Source of the DNA: UBA5543 sp964464965
GTDB lineage: Bacteria > Bacteroidota > Bacteroidia > Chitinophagales > Chitinophagaceae
Length of the DNA stretch: 64,000 nucleotides
Assembly: GCA_964464965.1 (NCBI GenBank)
Contig: CAYXHM010000003.1
Coordinates: 124,001 to 188,000, forward strand
Direction: 5' to 3'
The notes beneath the pieces are model-generated. The model worked only from the letters and a program-made list of their open reading frames with translations. It was not told the DNA's origin and made no database searches. A program made the translations under genes and the position numbers. Positions 26,816 through 34,855 of the stretch are shown one piece after another. Numbering within the stretch: position 1 is the stretch's first letter; every line of letters begins with the position of its first letter.

Positions 26816-26830
26816 CTTATATTGCCTGGG

Positions 26831-28276
26831 ATGAGCCGATTTTTTGTAAAAAACCTCTTATTTGTAATTGCGGTAAACCTGCTGGTAAAGCCTTTGTGGG
26901 TATTCCTGGTAGACCGTAATGTGCAAAATACGGTGGGACATGCCGAATACGGCACCTACCAGGCTTTGCTCAACCTGGCGCTTATTTTCAATATTATGCT
27001 TGATTTCGGGCTTACATATTATAATACAAGCATTATATCCGGTACGCCGGGTAAACTTCGCACATTATTTCCGGCTATGTTATCAGCAAGAATGATACTG
27101 GTGCTGGTATATGTATTTGTTGTAAGTGTTATGGCCTTTTTTATAGGGTATAGCGCCCGGGAAATGCTGATGCTGGCGGGCATACTATGTATCCAGTCGC
27201 TTAATTCGCTGATGCTCTTCCTGCGCAGCAATGTAGCAGCGCTGCACAAGTTCCGGCTGGATGCGCTGCTTTCTGTAGCCGACAGGCTGATGATGATTGT
27301 CCTGTGCAGCGTTTTACTCTTCTATCCTCCCATTTCTTCCGGGTTTAAAATCGAATGGTTTATATGGGCGCAGGTGCTTTGCTATGGTATAGCAGTCATA
27401 ATAGGTGCCATTGTGCTAAGAAAGATGGCAGGGGTCAGGTTTGCTTTTTCGCTGAATGTGCAGGATGTTACCGGCATTGTGCGAAAAAGCCTGCCTTACG
27501 CTACGCTGGTGTTTATGATGGCGGTACATATGCGTGCCGATACTGTACTGCTGGAACGTTTAAGCGGCGTCGGTGGCAAAAACTTCGCAGGTATATACGC
27601 CTCTGCCTACCGCCTGCTGGATGTCGGGAATATGTTTGGTATTATGTTTTCTGGTATGCTGCTGCCTATGTTTGGCAGGATGCTGGCCCAGCGTCACGAT
27701 ATACAGCCTATCGTAAAGCTTTCAGTAAATGCGTTGTTACCCGTCGCATTTATAGCCACATTTGCAGCGGTATTTTTCGGTACTGAAATAATGCAGCTGC
27801 TATATACCCATGCAGACGGTTACAGCGGGCAGGTTTTTACCTGGCTTATGGCTTGTTTCCCTGCCTATTGTATCATGTATATATACTCTACCTTGCTTAC
27901 GGCAAATGGCAGCCTGGCCCTGCTCAACAAAGTAGCCCTGGTGGGGGTGGTCATCAACCTGTCGCTGAATATCTGGCTTATACCACAGCAGCAGGCACTG
28001 GGTGCTGCCCGTGTGGCCTTCATTACCCAGTCTGTGCTGGCCATGTTGTATATATTCTTTTCCGGTAAAAAAATGGAGCTGCCCCTTAGCAGAAAATGGC
28101 TGGCGGCACACATAGGTTTCGTGCTGATGCTGGTAGCCATTGGGTATGGCAGCCGTATGCTGCATATAGCCTGGCCGTTACAAATGGGCATATATGCAGT
28201 AGCAGGTATTGCAATGATATTCCTGTTCAGGTTTGTATCTGTAAGGGCTATACTTAGCCTGGCCGACAAAGGCTGA
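26831..28276 (+). CDS. Polysaccharide flippase (Wzx/MATE-type oligosaccharide exporter)
   Basis: About 481 residues with 12-14 hydrophobic segments. N-terminal MSRFFVKNLLFVIAVNLLVKPLWVFLVDRNVQNTVGHAEYGTYQALLNLALIF resembles the polysaccharide_synt family, where a conserved glycine-tyrosine-aromatic segment follows the first helices. The protein should flip lipid-linked oligosaccharide across the inner membrane. The ATG at 26831 is preferred over the TTG nine bases upstream. The divergent glycosyltransferase gene supports a surface-polysaccharide role; no Wzy or other pathway gene is adjacent. Confidence 0.88.
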   Translation: MSRFFVKNLLFVIAVNLLVKPLWVFLVDRNVQNTVGHAEYGTYQALLNLALIFNIMLDFGLTYYNTSIISGTPGKLRTLFPAMLSARMILVLVYVFVVSVMAFFIGYSAREMLMLAGILCIQSLNSLMLFLRSNVAALHKFRLDALLSVADRLMMIVLCSVLLFYPPISSGFKIEWFIWAQVLCYGIAVIIGAIVLRKMAGVRFAFSLNVQDVTGIVRKSLPYATLVFMMAVHMRADTVLLERLSGVGGKNFAGIYASAYRLLDVGNMFGIMFSGMLLPMFGRMLAQRHDIQPIVKLSVNALLPVAFIATFAAVFFGTEIMQLLYTHADGYSGQVFTWLMACFPAYCIMYIYSTLLTANGSLALLNKVALVGVVINLSLNIWLIPQQQALGAARVAFITQSVLAMLYIFFSGKKMELPLSRKWLAAHIGFVLMLVAIGYGSRMLHIAWPLQMGIYAVAGIAMIFLFRFVSVRAILSLADKG

Positions 28277-28287
28277 TAGCGGCTGTT

Positions 28288-29208
28288 CTATTTATGGGGT
28301 AGAGTAAGGGCCTGCTGTTCAGATTCCTCCTTCACAATAAACACTGCGTTTTTATCCAGCCTTATCTTGCCGCCTATCTGTGTAGCATATACTTTAGTAA
28401 ACTCTGCCCCGAAGTACAGTATGATAGCTGTATAATACACCCATGATAACAGGATAATGATAGACGCCGCAGCGCCATAGGTATTATCCATTTCTGACGA
28501 TGAAATGTAAAGTCCTATCAGGTATTTGCCCAGCATAAACAGTGCGCCTGTAAATGATGCGCCCAGCATGGCATCTTTCCATTTTATACGGGCATCAGGC
28601 AGAATAGAGTAGATAGCGGCAAACAACATCGTTATTATGACATAGGTAAAAATAAAATTGATCACCTTAAAAATAATGACATAATCTTCCTGCAGGTTAC
28701 GCATCAGGTTTTGAGACAACAGGTCTGTTACAGAACTTACGAATAAAGATACGATGAGCAGGAATGCTATGCCTAACACCAGTGAAAAAGACAACAGCCT
28801 GTTTTTAAGGTATTTTACCCAGCCTCTCTGCGGCTTGGCCTTTATAGACCATATGTAGTTGATGGAGTCTTGTATATCGGCAAACACCGTTGTGGCACCG
28901 AAGATGAGTATTACTATACCAATAATGCTGAATGTGCCTGCATTCTGGTCGCGCAGGCTTTTTATTATGTTGAATACCTGGTCAGCGCTTTGCTGCCCTA
29001 CCAGGTCTTTTACCTGGGCATACACCTTCCACATCACATCGCTCTCTTTAAAAAAGAAACCTACTACAGATATGACCACGAGTACCAGTGGCCCCAATGA
29101 AAAAACGGTATAGTATGCCAGCGACGCGCTGAGCTTCATAGCATTATCCGCAGAAAATTCAGACACCGCTTCCTTCAGCAGGTTAAAGTATGTTCTAAAA
29201 AAGGCCAT
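28288..29208 (-). CDS. YihY/BrkB family inner membrane protein
   Basis: 306 residues with six membrane segments and the family signatures: KLSASLAYYTVFSLGPLVLVVISVVGFFF (~residues 25-52), GTFSIIGIVILIFGATTVFADIQDSINYIW, LPDARIKWKDAMLGASFTGALFMLGKYLIGLYI, and YGAAASIIILLSWVYYTAIILYFGAEFTKVY. Despite the old name ribonuclease BN, it is an integral membrane protein of unknown molecular function. It ends 11 bases from the convergent flippase gene and starts a monocistronic unit. Confidence 0.95.
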   Translation of the reverse strand: MAFFRTYFNLLKEAVSEFSADNAMKLSASLAYYTVFSLGPLVLVVISVVGFFFKESDVMWKVYAQVKDLVGQQSADQVFNIIKSLRDQNAGTFSIIGIVILIFGATTVFADIQDSINYIWSIKAKPQRGWVKYLKNRLLSFSLVLGIAFLLIVSLFVSSVTDLLSQNLMRNLQEDYVIIFKVINFIFTYVIITMLFAAIYSILPDARIKWKDAMLGASFTGALFMLGKYLIGLYISSSEMDNTYGAAASIIILLSWVYYTAIILYFGAEFTKVYATQIGGKIRLDKNAVFIVKEESEQQALTLPHK

Positions 29209-29289
29209 TATGTGAGTGTTGTTACTGTAAATCTAACATACTAAAGCGCCACTAAATCAATAATGGCGCCTTAGCTATTGTTCCCAGGT

Positions 29290-29931
29290 TTATTTTTTGT
29301 ATGGTTGACCACCATCGTTAGGTACTTTACCACCGGTAAAGTCCAGGTAGTTTACATTACGTTCCAGGTTTTTCTCTACACCGTCGTGAGATAATACATC
29401 TTCACCATTATAGGCATCTCCCGGCATATCATAAGAGGCACGCATATTACCTCGTTTTATCTGTACACGCTGGTAGGCTACAGGGGCTGTTGCACCGTTT
29501 TGGTTACTACTGGCTTCTCTTTCGCGTATGGCACGTACCTCCTCGTTATATTGGTCGCGGGGTACCTGGTAGCTGGCTTTAAAACCCGGTGTACTGGGCG
29601 AAGCTGTTTGTACAACGGGCGTACTGCTTTTTGTTCTGTTTGTTCTACTAACGGTATTCGCCCTGTTATTTGTCGTTCTGTAAGCTGCAGTGCTATTTGT
29701 GGCTGCCTTGTTGCTGTGGTCAGTATTGCCCGTGCTTACAGTTGTTGCAGCAGCTTCATTATTTATATCGGGCGATGCTGCCGCAGATTCAGCACCTGTA
29801 TAAGTATTTTCTACAGGAACAGTTGTGTTTACAGTTTCTGTTGCCTTCAAAGCCTCTGTTTCTTCTACCCTGTCTGCGCAAGACTGTAGCAGAACTACAG
29901 CAAGTACGGGCATTAATAATTTGATTCGCAT
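29290..29931 (-). CDS. Ser/Thr/Asn-rich lipoprotein of unknown function
   Basis: 213 residues with an SPII signal (VVLLQSC). Residues ~25-115 are low-complexity Ala/Thr/Asn/Ser. The C-terminal half contains two similar short motifs, FKASYQVPRDQYNEEV and MRASYDMPGDAYNGED, which look like an internal repeat of about 50 residues. No known domain is recognised. The lipoprotein is probably an extended envelope protein. The gene is followed by BrkB on the same strand and preceded by another small lipoprotein gene. Confidence 0.75.
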   Translation of the reverse strand: MRIKLLMPVLAVVLLQSCADRVEETEALKATETVNTTVPVENTYTGAESAAASPDINNEAAATTVSTGNTDHSNKAATNSTAAYRTTNNRANTVSRTNRTKSSTPVVQTASPSTPGFKASYQVPRDQYNEEVRAIREREASSNQNGATAPVAYQRVQIKRGNMRASYDMPGDAYNGEDVLSHDGVEKNLERNVNYLDFTGGKVPNDGGQPYKK

Positions 29932-30023
29932 ATAATAAGTTTTTAAAAGTTTAAAAAATGTAAGTGTTGCTTCTAACAGAACATTATAAATTGTGATAGG
30001 TTATTAATAAAACGTTAAAGCGG

Positions 30024-30221
30024 TTATTTGGTCACTTCCCGCACATTATCCTTCTGGCTGCCGGCATTGTTCAGGTCAGTAGCCTGGTTTCTGTGCCTCA
30101 TAGCCTTGTTTTCCGGGTCAGTATGGTCTACCTCTTTTGTAGGTCTTGTGCTGGAGCATGCTGTTGCGCCCATTATCAATGTTATGCATACTGTAGCTGT
30201 TATTAGTCCTTTCTTCATCAT
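30024..30221 (-). CDS. Small lipoprotein
   Basis: 65 residues: a classic SPII signal (LIMGATAC, Cys22) followed by a short, highly charged mature peptide (KEVDHTDPENKAMRHRNQATDLNNAG...). No homologous family is recognised. The normal signal peptide and the same-strand lipoprotein gene 92 bases downstream support it as a real gene. Confidence 0.65.
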   Translation of the reverse strand: MMKKGLITATVCITLIMGATACSSTRPTKEVDHTDPENKAMRHRNQATDLNNAGSQKDNVREVTK

Positions 30222-30275
30222 CTCGTCTGTTTTTAAATGTTAATACAAAATACTATGGGTGTATATGTGGAATTG

Positions 30276-30307
30276 ATTGGTGATAGCCAACTTATTGCCT
30301 AATTTTG
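30276..30307 (+). promoter_or_regulatory. Promoter of the NifU-family gene
   Basis: ATTG (30276-30279), a 20-base spacer and TAATTTTG (30300-30307) fit the Bacteroidota TTTG-N20-TAnnTTTG pattern with one -33 mismatch. The ATG is at 30327. Confidence 0.55.
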
Positions 30308-30326
30308 TAACAAATAAAAAAGCATA

Positions 30327-30917
30327 ATGTTGAAGACCGGAAATACAATAGTCAGCATATATACGGAAATGACACCCAACCCCGAAACAATGAAGTTTGT
30401 AGCCAACAAACTATTGTACCCGGGCAAGAGTATAGATTTCCCTGATGAGCAGAGTGCGGCGCCCTCGCCACTGGCAAAGGAATTGTTTGGTTTCCCTTTT
30501 ATACGTGGTGTATTTATAGCCAGCAACTTTGTTACGCTTACAAAAACTCCGGACACACTGTGGGAAGAAGTTATCCCATCTGTACGCGAGTTTATGAAGC
30601 AATACCTGGAAGCGGGTAAAGTAGTACTGAATGAAGACCAGGTAGTGAAAAAGGCTGAAAGCAACGTCATCAGCGATAGCGATACCGATGTGGTGGTTCG
30701 TATAAAAGAACTGCTGGAGAACTACGTGAAGCCGGCGGTGGAAATGGATGGTGGTGCTATCAGCTTTAAAGGTTATGACGATGGTGTGGTGAAACTGATG
30801 ATGCAGGGCTCTTGCTCTGGCTGCCCATCTTCTATGATAACCCTGAAAGCAGGTATAGAAGGTATGATGAAACGCATGATACCCGAGGTGAAAGAAGTAG
30901 TAGCTGAGTCTGAATAA
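30327..30917 (+). CDS. NifU-family (Nfu-type) iron-sulfur cluster scaffold/carrier protein
   Basis: 196 residues in two domains. Residues ~10-95 are the Nfu N-terminal domain (YTEMTPNPETMKFVANKLLYPGKSIDFPD). Residues ~115-190 are the NifU C-terminal domain, VVVRIKELLENYVKPAVEMDGGAISFKGYDDGVVKLMMQGSCSGCPSSMITLKAGIE, with the cluster-binding CxxC (CSGC). Nfu proteins deliver [4Fe-4S] clusters to apo-enzymes. It is monocistronic with its own promoter and terminator. Confidence 0.95.
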   Translation: MLKTGNTIVSIYTEMTPNPETMKFVANKLLYPGKSIDFPDEQSAAPSPLAKELFGFPFIRGVFIASNFVTLTKTPDTLWEEVIPSVREFMKQYLEAGKVVLNEDQVVKKAESNVISDSDTDVVVRIKELLENYVKPAVEMDGGAISFKGYDDGVVKLMMQGSCSGCPSSMITLKAGIEGMMKRMIPEVKEVVAESE

Positions 30918-30944
30918 AAAGAATTGTTTTTTAGTGATGAATAC

Positions 30945-30982
30945 AAAAGCGCTCCCGCAAACTTGCAGGAGCGCTTTTTCTT
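30945..30982 (+). terminator. Terminator after the NifU-family gene
   Basis: AAAAGCGCTCC (30945-30955) pairs with GGAGCGCTTTT (30968-30978) over a 12-base loop and runs into a T-rich stretch. Confidence 0.9.
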
Positions 30983-31229
30983 TTGTTAGCCTCCCGTAAC
31001 AAAACTCGTTGAAATTTTTTTCTAATCCAGCTCCCTATGCAGGAGAATCGGCGGAGAATAAAAACATATGACAGGCCACTATTTTACCATGGAGTCTGAT
31101 ATTAGGAGGGTGGTTGCGCTATTACCATTTAAGTATCCACCTTCACGAAAAAGATGCTGACACAGAACCTTTGCATTAGTTTATTCCATATTTTTATGCT
31201 GTAAAGTTTCCTTGCCAAACTTATAACCT
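30983..31229 (+). other. Intergenic stretch, nothing recognised
   Basis: Beyond the terminator, no open frame, tRNA, repeat or consensus promoter was found up to the next gene. An AT-rich segment near 31180-31200 may hold the promoter of the FG-GAP gene. Confidence 0.5.
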
Positions 31230-32657
31230 ATGAAAGACATTATATTATTCCTGTCAACCCTCCTCGCTGTTTTTTTTCCTGCGATTGTAGGTGCTACCGT
31301 TTTCGATTCAACTGTTACCGTATTCCGCGCTGGCTCGTGGATTGAGTATTGCGCTATTGGTGATGTTAATGCCGACGGGCTAAAGGATGTCGTAACTGTA
31401 TCTGAAAGTGGCGCGGATAGCACCAGCTACAGCATCCTGGTATGGCTGCAAGGTGCCAACGGCCAACTTCAGCAATCTGTAAAGGTGAAGCACGGCTGGC
31501 CGGGTCGCGTAGGTTGTATGATGCTTGCCCATCTTGATAAACCCTCTGGCAGTAACAAGGGCAACAGCACTTCAGTCAATCAACAAGTGTTGATAGGTTT
31601 GTTTAATCGGTTGTATATCTATTCATGGTTGAACAATACTCTTGTCATTACAGATTCTTTTGAAACACATCAGCAACCATATTCCAACCTTGATGCAGTT
31701 GCAACAGGCGATTTTGATGCTGATGGGCTTACAGATATCGCTGTCAGTCATGCCAATGAAAAAAGGATAACTGTTATTTACCGGCAAAACGATTCCATCA
31801 ACAGGTGGGACATGCGCCATTATAACATGCCTACAGTAGGGTTTGGCCACTTGGTGGCAGGGATGTTTGGAAGCCTGAAAAGCACCGCGCTTATTTATAT
31901 GGGCGGCCAGCACCAGGCACCACTTATTATTGTTACGTTCGACAAGGCACGCAATGTCCTGAAAGAGCATGTACTGAGGGTAGATCCCATACTTTCCAAC
32001 AGCGCCAAAAACAGCATGGCTATTATGAGGAAAGCTAATGGCCGTCCTGCTGAATTGTGGCTGACTTTTGGTGGTAATACACCGGACGGGAAAATTGCCA
32101 TCTGGCGCGATACACAGCAATTACCTGATAGTATTTTTGAAGCATACGAGAGACCCGAGGCCATACAAACTGCAAACCTGGACTGCGACGGCGATGACGA
32201 AGCGGTGGTTGTGCACGGCGGATGGAACAGTATTTCTGTGTATGCAGATACGCTGAATAGAATGAAGGAATTTACACCTACACACCCTAAACAGGATGCA
32301 CTTGCACTGGGCGATGTAAATAATGACGGCAGGATAGACATCTGTTACGCCAATGGCAATTATGGACTCAGTGTATTGTATAACCAGACGCATTGCTGGA
32401 AGACCGCAGTGCGAGAGTTGAACACTGATTTGGAGCAATTAAGTATAGCGCCTAATCCTGTACTTGATTATGTAAAAATTACCGCCAGGGCAAATGGTAC
32501 ACTAAAAGTGTATAATGCTGTCGGTAAAGTTATATACTCAGCTGGTTTTTCGGGCAATATGAATATTAACACTGCCAACTGGGCTGCAGACTTGTATTAT
32601 GTCACCCTACACACAGACAATGGCCTGATGTTGAAAACTAAACTGGTAAAGATGTAG
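31230..32657 (+). CDS. Exported FG-GAP/VCBS-repeat protein with T9SS sorting tail
   Basis: 475 residues: signal peptide (to about AIVGA), then a beta-propeller of FG-GAP/VCBS repeats seen as calcium-loop motifs IGDVNADGLKDVVTV, TGDFDADGLTDIAVS, TANLDCDGDDEAVVV and LGDVNNDGRIDICYA. A T9SS type A tail follows: LSIAPNPVLDYVKITA...LKVYNAVGKVIYSAGFSG...DLYYVTLHTDNG. It should be exported to the cell surface or medium, binding Ca2+ in the repeat loops. No catalytic domain is seen. The downstream sequence carries hairpins that may terminate it. Confidence 0.9.
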   Translation: MKDIILFLSTLLAVFFPAIVGATVFDSTVTVFRAGSWIEYCAIGDVNADGLKDVVTVSESGADSTSYSILVWLQGANGQLQQSVKVKHGWPGRVGCMMLAHLDKPSGSNKGNSTSVNQQVLIGLFNRLYIYSWLNNTLVITDSFETHQQPYSNLDAVATGDFDADGLTDIAVSHANEKRITVIYRQNDSINRWDMRHYNMPTVGFGHLVAGMFGSLKSTALIYMGGQHQAPLIIVTFDKARNVLKEHVLRVDPILSNSAKNSMAIMRKANGRPAELWLTFGGNTPDGKIAIWRDTQQLPDSIFEAYERPEAIQTANLDCDGDDEAVVVHGGWNSISVYADTLNRMKEFTPTHPKQDALALGDVNNDGRIDICYANGNYGLSVLYNQTHCWKTAVRELNTDLEQLSIAPNPVLDYVKITARANGTLKVYNAVGKVIYSAGFSGNMNINTANWAADLYYVTLHTDNGLMLKTKLVKM

Positions 32658-32692
32658 AGAGGCAAGCTGTGTTTGTTGGAATTTTACTATTA

Positions 32693-32715
32693 GCGCAAGT
32701 CTTTTTGACTTGTGC
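32693..32715 (+). terminator. Hairpin after the FG-GAP gene
   Basis: GCGCAAGTC (32693-32701) and GACTTGTGC (32707-32715) form a 9-bp stem with one wobble around a five-T loop. It is directly followed by the left copy of the direct repeat. It may be a terminator or part of a repeat family, since the word ATTAGCGCAAGTC recurs at about 33594-33606. Confidence 0.45.
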
Positions 32716-32717
32716 CT

Positions 32718-32771
32718 CATTAGGGTAGTTTCAACTACGTCTTCTCCGGCAGCAAGTCTCCCGACTTGCGA
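32718..32771 (+). repeat. Left copy of an imperfect ~54-bp direct repeat
   Basis: Aligned with 33533-33587, it shares TTAGG, TCAACTA, and CAAGTCTCCCGAC in the same order and spacing. It contains its own hairpin GCAAGTC-TCCC-GACTTGC (32752-32769). It overlaps the last 12 codons and stop of the minus-strand membrane protein gene, whose C-terminus is thus made of repeat sequence. Confidence 0.6.
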
Positions 32772-33514
32772 CCAATAGTCAACTTACCCATGCTTCGTGC
32801 CTGGTTATACCTGCCCCTGTATATGTACAGGAGCAAATCCAATTCCCAGGCAGGCATATTAAGCGATAAAAGCGGCATGTCAAATCGTCCCTTTGGGCAT
32901 TCAAAGCGAAAAAAATTACCCCAACCTGCAGAATTGTATAATCCTGTACCGGGATGCATTCTTTTAAACGAAACACGCGCTACACGTTCGTTTTCTACCA
33001 CGTTCCATTCATAAAAGCCTTCGGGGGGAACACTGATTCCATCACTATTCAATATTATTCTGTCCCCTGTCTCAGGATAAAATGTTTCAACAAAAAGAGT
33101 AGTATCGTCCGGCACAGATGTATCATCTGAAAATTCACTCTCTTCGGCAAACCTGTTCAAAAGCTCCATTGTTCGTCTCTTTTGTTCATTGCTTTGAAAC
33201 CAGCCCGCACGGGTGGTAGATTTTCTCATTAATAATCCCGCCAGTTCTGCAGACCTCTGAAATTGGTGAACGTCAACAACTTTTTTGTATGCCCATTTTC
33301 TCCACCTATGTGTAACCCATGTGGTGTATATAAGAGACAATACGGCACCACCAGGTATCAACAGCAGGTTCCACCATGAAAATCCCAGTAATAGCAATAC
33401 AATTAATAACACCCAAGATGCAATATGTATTATCCGGGCGGGGCGCATAATCAGTTTTTCACCTATGCGGATAGCCTCCTTAATGGTGACTGTAGCACTG
33501 CTCATATATGCCAT
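32735..33514 (-). CDS. Membrane-anchored protein of unknown function
   Basis: From the ATG at 33514 (MAYMSSATVTIKEAIRIGEKLI) the protein has 259 residues. A further upstream start at 33550 would lie in a repeat and is not favoured. Two hydrophobic segments, IHIASWVLLIVLLLLGF and NLLLIPGGAVLSLIYTTW, form an N-terminal hairpin in the membrane. The rest is cytoplasmic: an acidic linker (EESEFSDDTSVPDDTT) and a beta-rich part resembling a YcxB-like or PH-like domain (GISVPPEGFYEWNVVENERVARVSFKRMH). The last residues RKSGDLLPEKT come from the flanking repeat, so the original end may be lost. Function unknown. Confidence 0.7.
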   Translation of the reverse strand: MAYMSSATVTIKEAIRIGEKLIMRPARIIHIASWVLLIVLLLLGFSWWNLLLIPGGAVLSLIYTTWVTHRWRKWAYKKVVDVHQFQRSAELAGLLMRKSTTRAGWFQSNEQKRRTMELLNRFAEESEFSDDTSVPDDTTLFVETFYPETGDRIILNSDGISVPPEGFYEWNVVENERVARVSFKRMHPGTGLYNSAGWGNFFRFECPKGRFDMPLLSLNMPAWELDLLLYIYRGRYNQARSMGKLTIGRKSGDLLPEKT

Positions 33515-33532
33515 AAAGATAATAGTAAATTC

Positions 33533-33587
33533 CGTTAGGCGCAGTATCAACTATGTTTCCGTACAGTCAAGTCTCCCGACATTACGA
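33533..33587 (+). repeat. Right copy of the imperfect ~54-bp direct repeat
   Basis: It matches 32718-32771 in direct orientation, bracketing the membrane protein gene. The hairpin of the left copy is degraded here (CAAGTCTCCCGACATTAC). Confidence 0.6.
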
Positions 33588-33947
33588 ATCCTCCCATTAG
33601 CGCAAGTCAGGGTCCAGAAGCTTGGCAGCGCAGTAGTAATGCAGGTTCATCAGGGCTGCAACCGAAATCAATGAAGCCATACATTTCGCGAGGTGGCTTC
33701 GTCCCTCCCCACTTTGCAGACGGGGCATGCGCCATGATAGGAGGGTACAAAAGCATCAAGGGCCTATAGCCCGGCAGCACAGTAGCGCTATAGTTTAATC
33801 GACAGCCACCGGCATACCGCAGGTATCAGTATGGCGGCGCCTTTTCTTTTGTTACTTTTCTTTTTGCGGAAAAAGAAAAGTAAGGAAGGTGGATAGAGAT
33901 GGAGCGCTGAGCATAAGCGCGCAAGCCTGCATATTTAACCAATTTTA
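33588..33947 (+). other. Gene-free repeat-rich stretch
   Basis: No credible gene lies between 33551 and 34081. The stretch repeats the word ATTAGCGCAAGTC seen at 32689 and holds two related phrases, GGCAGCGCAGTAGT (~33621) and GGCAGCACAGTAGC (~33772). It also has the long hairpin at 33852-33883. It looks like accumulated short intergenic repeats rather than a decayed gene. Confidence 0.5.
33852..33883 (+). repeat. Perfect 14-bp hairpin, likely dispersed intergenic repeat
   Basis: TTACTTTTCTTTTT (33852-33865) and AAAAAGAAAAGTAA (33870-33883) pair perfectly over GCGG. Hairpins built from TTACTTTT/AAAAGTAA words are, to my recollection, frequent between genes in Bacteroidota genomes. It is not immediately downstream of a plus-strand gene, so it is not an obvious terminator. 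Confidence 0.55.
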
Positions 33948-33979
33948 TTTGCAAAAATAATTATAAATTCCTACTTTTG
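33948..33979 (+). promoter_or_regulatory. Consensus promoter for the terminase-like gene
   Basis: TTTG (33948-33951), a 20-base spacer and TACTTTTG (33972-33979) match the Bacteroidota promoter exactly. The ATG is about 100 bases downstream. Confidence 0.65.
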
Positions 33980-34081
33980 TTATAGTAAACCAGCACAACC
34001 CACGTGCTGTTATTTCTTCACTTCCCTCACCATCCCACGCTCCTTCGGCGAGGCTGGTAGAGTTCTTAAATCCCTTTTATC

Positions 34082-34738
34082 ATGGACAACAATCAGTTAA
34101 ACTTTATTGCAACTTACCTGCGCCACCGCAGTGTGTACACCGCCTACTGCATTGCATATAATGTTGAGGACCAGAGGCAATACGAAAGCATCATGGCTGC
34201 CGCCAACCAGCTCATGGACGACCCCGAAGTGGGCGGCCTCATCCGTTCGGTACTGGAGCATGTTCACTACGAGGTACAGCAGGAAATTCGCGCAGAACAG
34301 AAACAGGAGCTGCTCACCGTACAACGCAAGCGTGAGCTGCCGGCCCGCATAGCTACGGGAGAAATAAGCGTGATGCAGCATTACAAGGGCAAAGACTGCA
34401 ACCAGTGCACGCAGATGGTACAACCCACCATCAACCAGATGATCAGGGCCATAGACCTGGACAGCAAACTGGCCGGCCACTATCCCACAAAACAAACAGC
34501 AGTAGACCGCCAGTTCACAGCGCCCACGCCCCAATTACCGGCAGATAATATACAGAAAGAACAAAGCCATCTCCCTGGGAGGGGGTTGGGTGAGGCTGAA
34601 TCGCAACAACTTAGCGAAGCGGTCTCTTTGCGGCCATTGAAAGAACCATCATTTTCGCAACAAAACACAACAAATGGTATGTCCCCCACTGGCGGGGGTG
34701 TCCGCAGGACACGGGGGTGGAAGACTCGCGCGGGATAG
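34082..34738 (+). CDS. Terminase small subunit-like DNA-binding protein, orphan, with altered C-terminus
   Basis: The first ~140 of 218 residues follow the phage terminase small subunit plan. FIATYLRHRSVYTAYCIAYNVEDQRQYESIMAAANQLMDDPEVGGLIRSVLE is a helix-turn-helix plus the PEV motif; KRELPARIATGEI and MIRAIDLDSKLAGHYP replace the usual KREIL..IA.GE and KA.EL.GKH. No other phage gene is nearby. From ~residue 160 on, the sequence (LPGRGLGEAE, MSPTGGGVRRTRGWKTRAG) is translated from GC-rich repeat-like DNA. Two of the three 22-base repeats share another frame, in which CNKTQQ...CNKMQQNL can be read to a stop at 34860. The original C-terminus is therefore probably lost by frame disruption. DNA binding is inferred only. 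Confidence 0.6.
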   Translation: MDNNQLNFIATYLRHRSVYTAYCIAYNVEDQRQYESIMAAANQLMDDPEVGGLIRSVLEHVHYEVQQEIRAEQKQELLTVQRKRELPARIATGEISVMQHYKGKDCNQCTQMVQPTINQMIRAIDLDSKLAGHYPTKQTAVDRQFTAPTPQLPADNIQKEQSHLPGRGLGEAESQQLSEAVSLRPLKEPSFSQQNTTNGMSPTGGGVRRTRGWKTRAG

Positions 34739-34855
34739 ATAACACTGATTATTGCAACAAAACGCAACAAATCCATCCAACAGGCACAGAAATTATAAAT
34801 GACATGCTCCACGAAATTGAAAACACCAAAACCTGCAACAAAATGCAACAAAACC
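34656..34855 (+). repeat. Three copies of a 22-base repeat, (C/T)GCAACAAAAYRCAACAAAnnn
   Basis: Copies lie at 34656-34677, 34753-34774 and 34834-34855. Copies 2 and 3 are 81 bases apart (27 codons, in phase) and encode CNK(T/M)QQ. Copy 1 is 97 bases before copy 2, out of phase, separated by the GC-rich element around 34680-34722. This suggests a protein-level repeat interrupted by later insertions. Confidence 0.65.

Noticed and set aside
30024..31229. tRNA or structured RNA in the gaps of this region and elsewhere
   Set aside because: No cloverleaf, T-loop GTTCRA motif or CCA-type acceptor was found on inspection; a tRNA scan would settle it.
34082..34738. Prophage remnant
   Set aside because: Apart from the TerS-like protein there is no large terminase, portal, integrase or capsid gene, and flanking genes are ordinary.
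34656..34855. CRISPR-like direct repeats
   Set aside because: Only three copies, unequal spacing, spacers of unlike length, and two copies in one reading frame; no cas genes.
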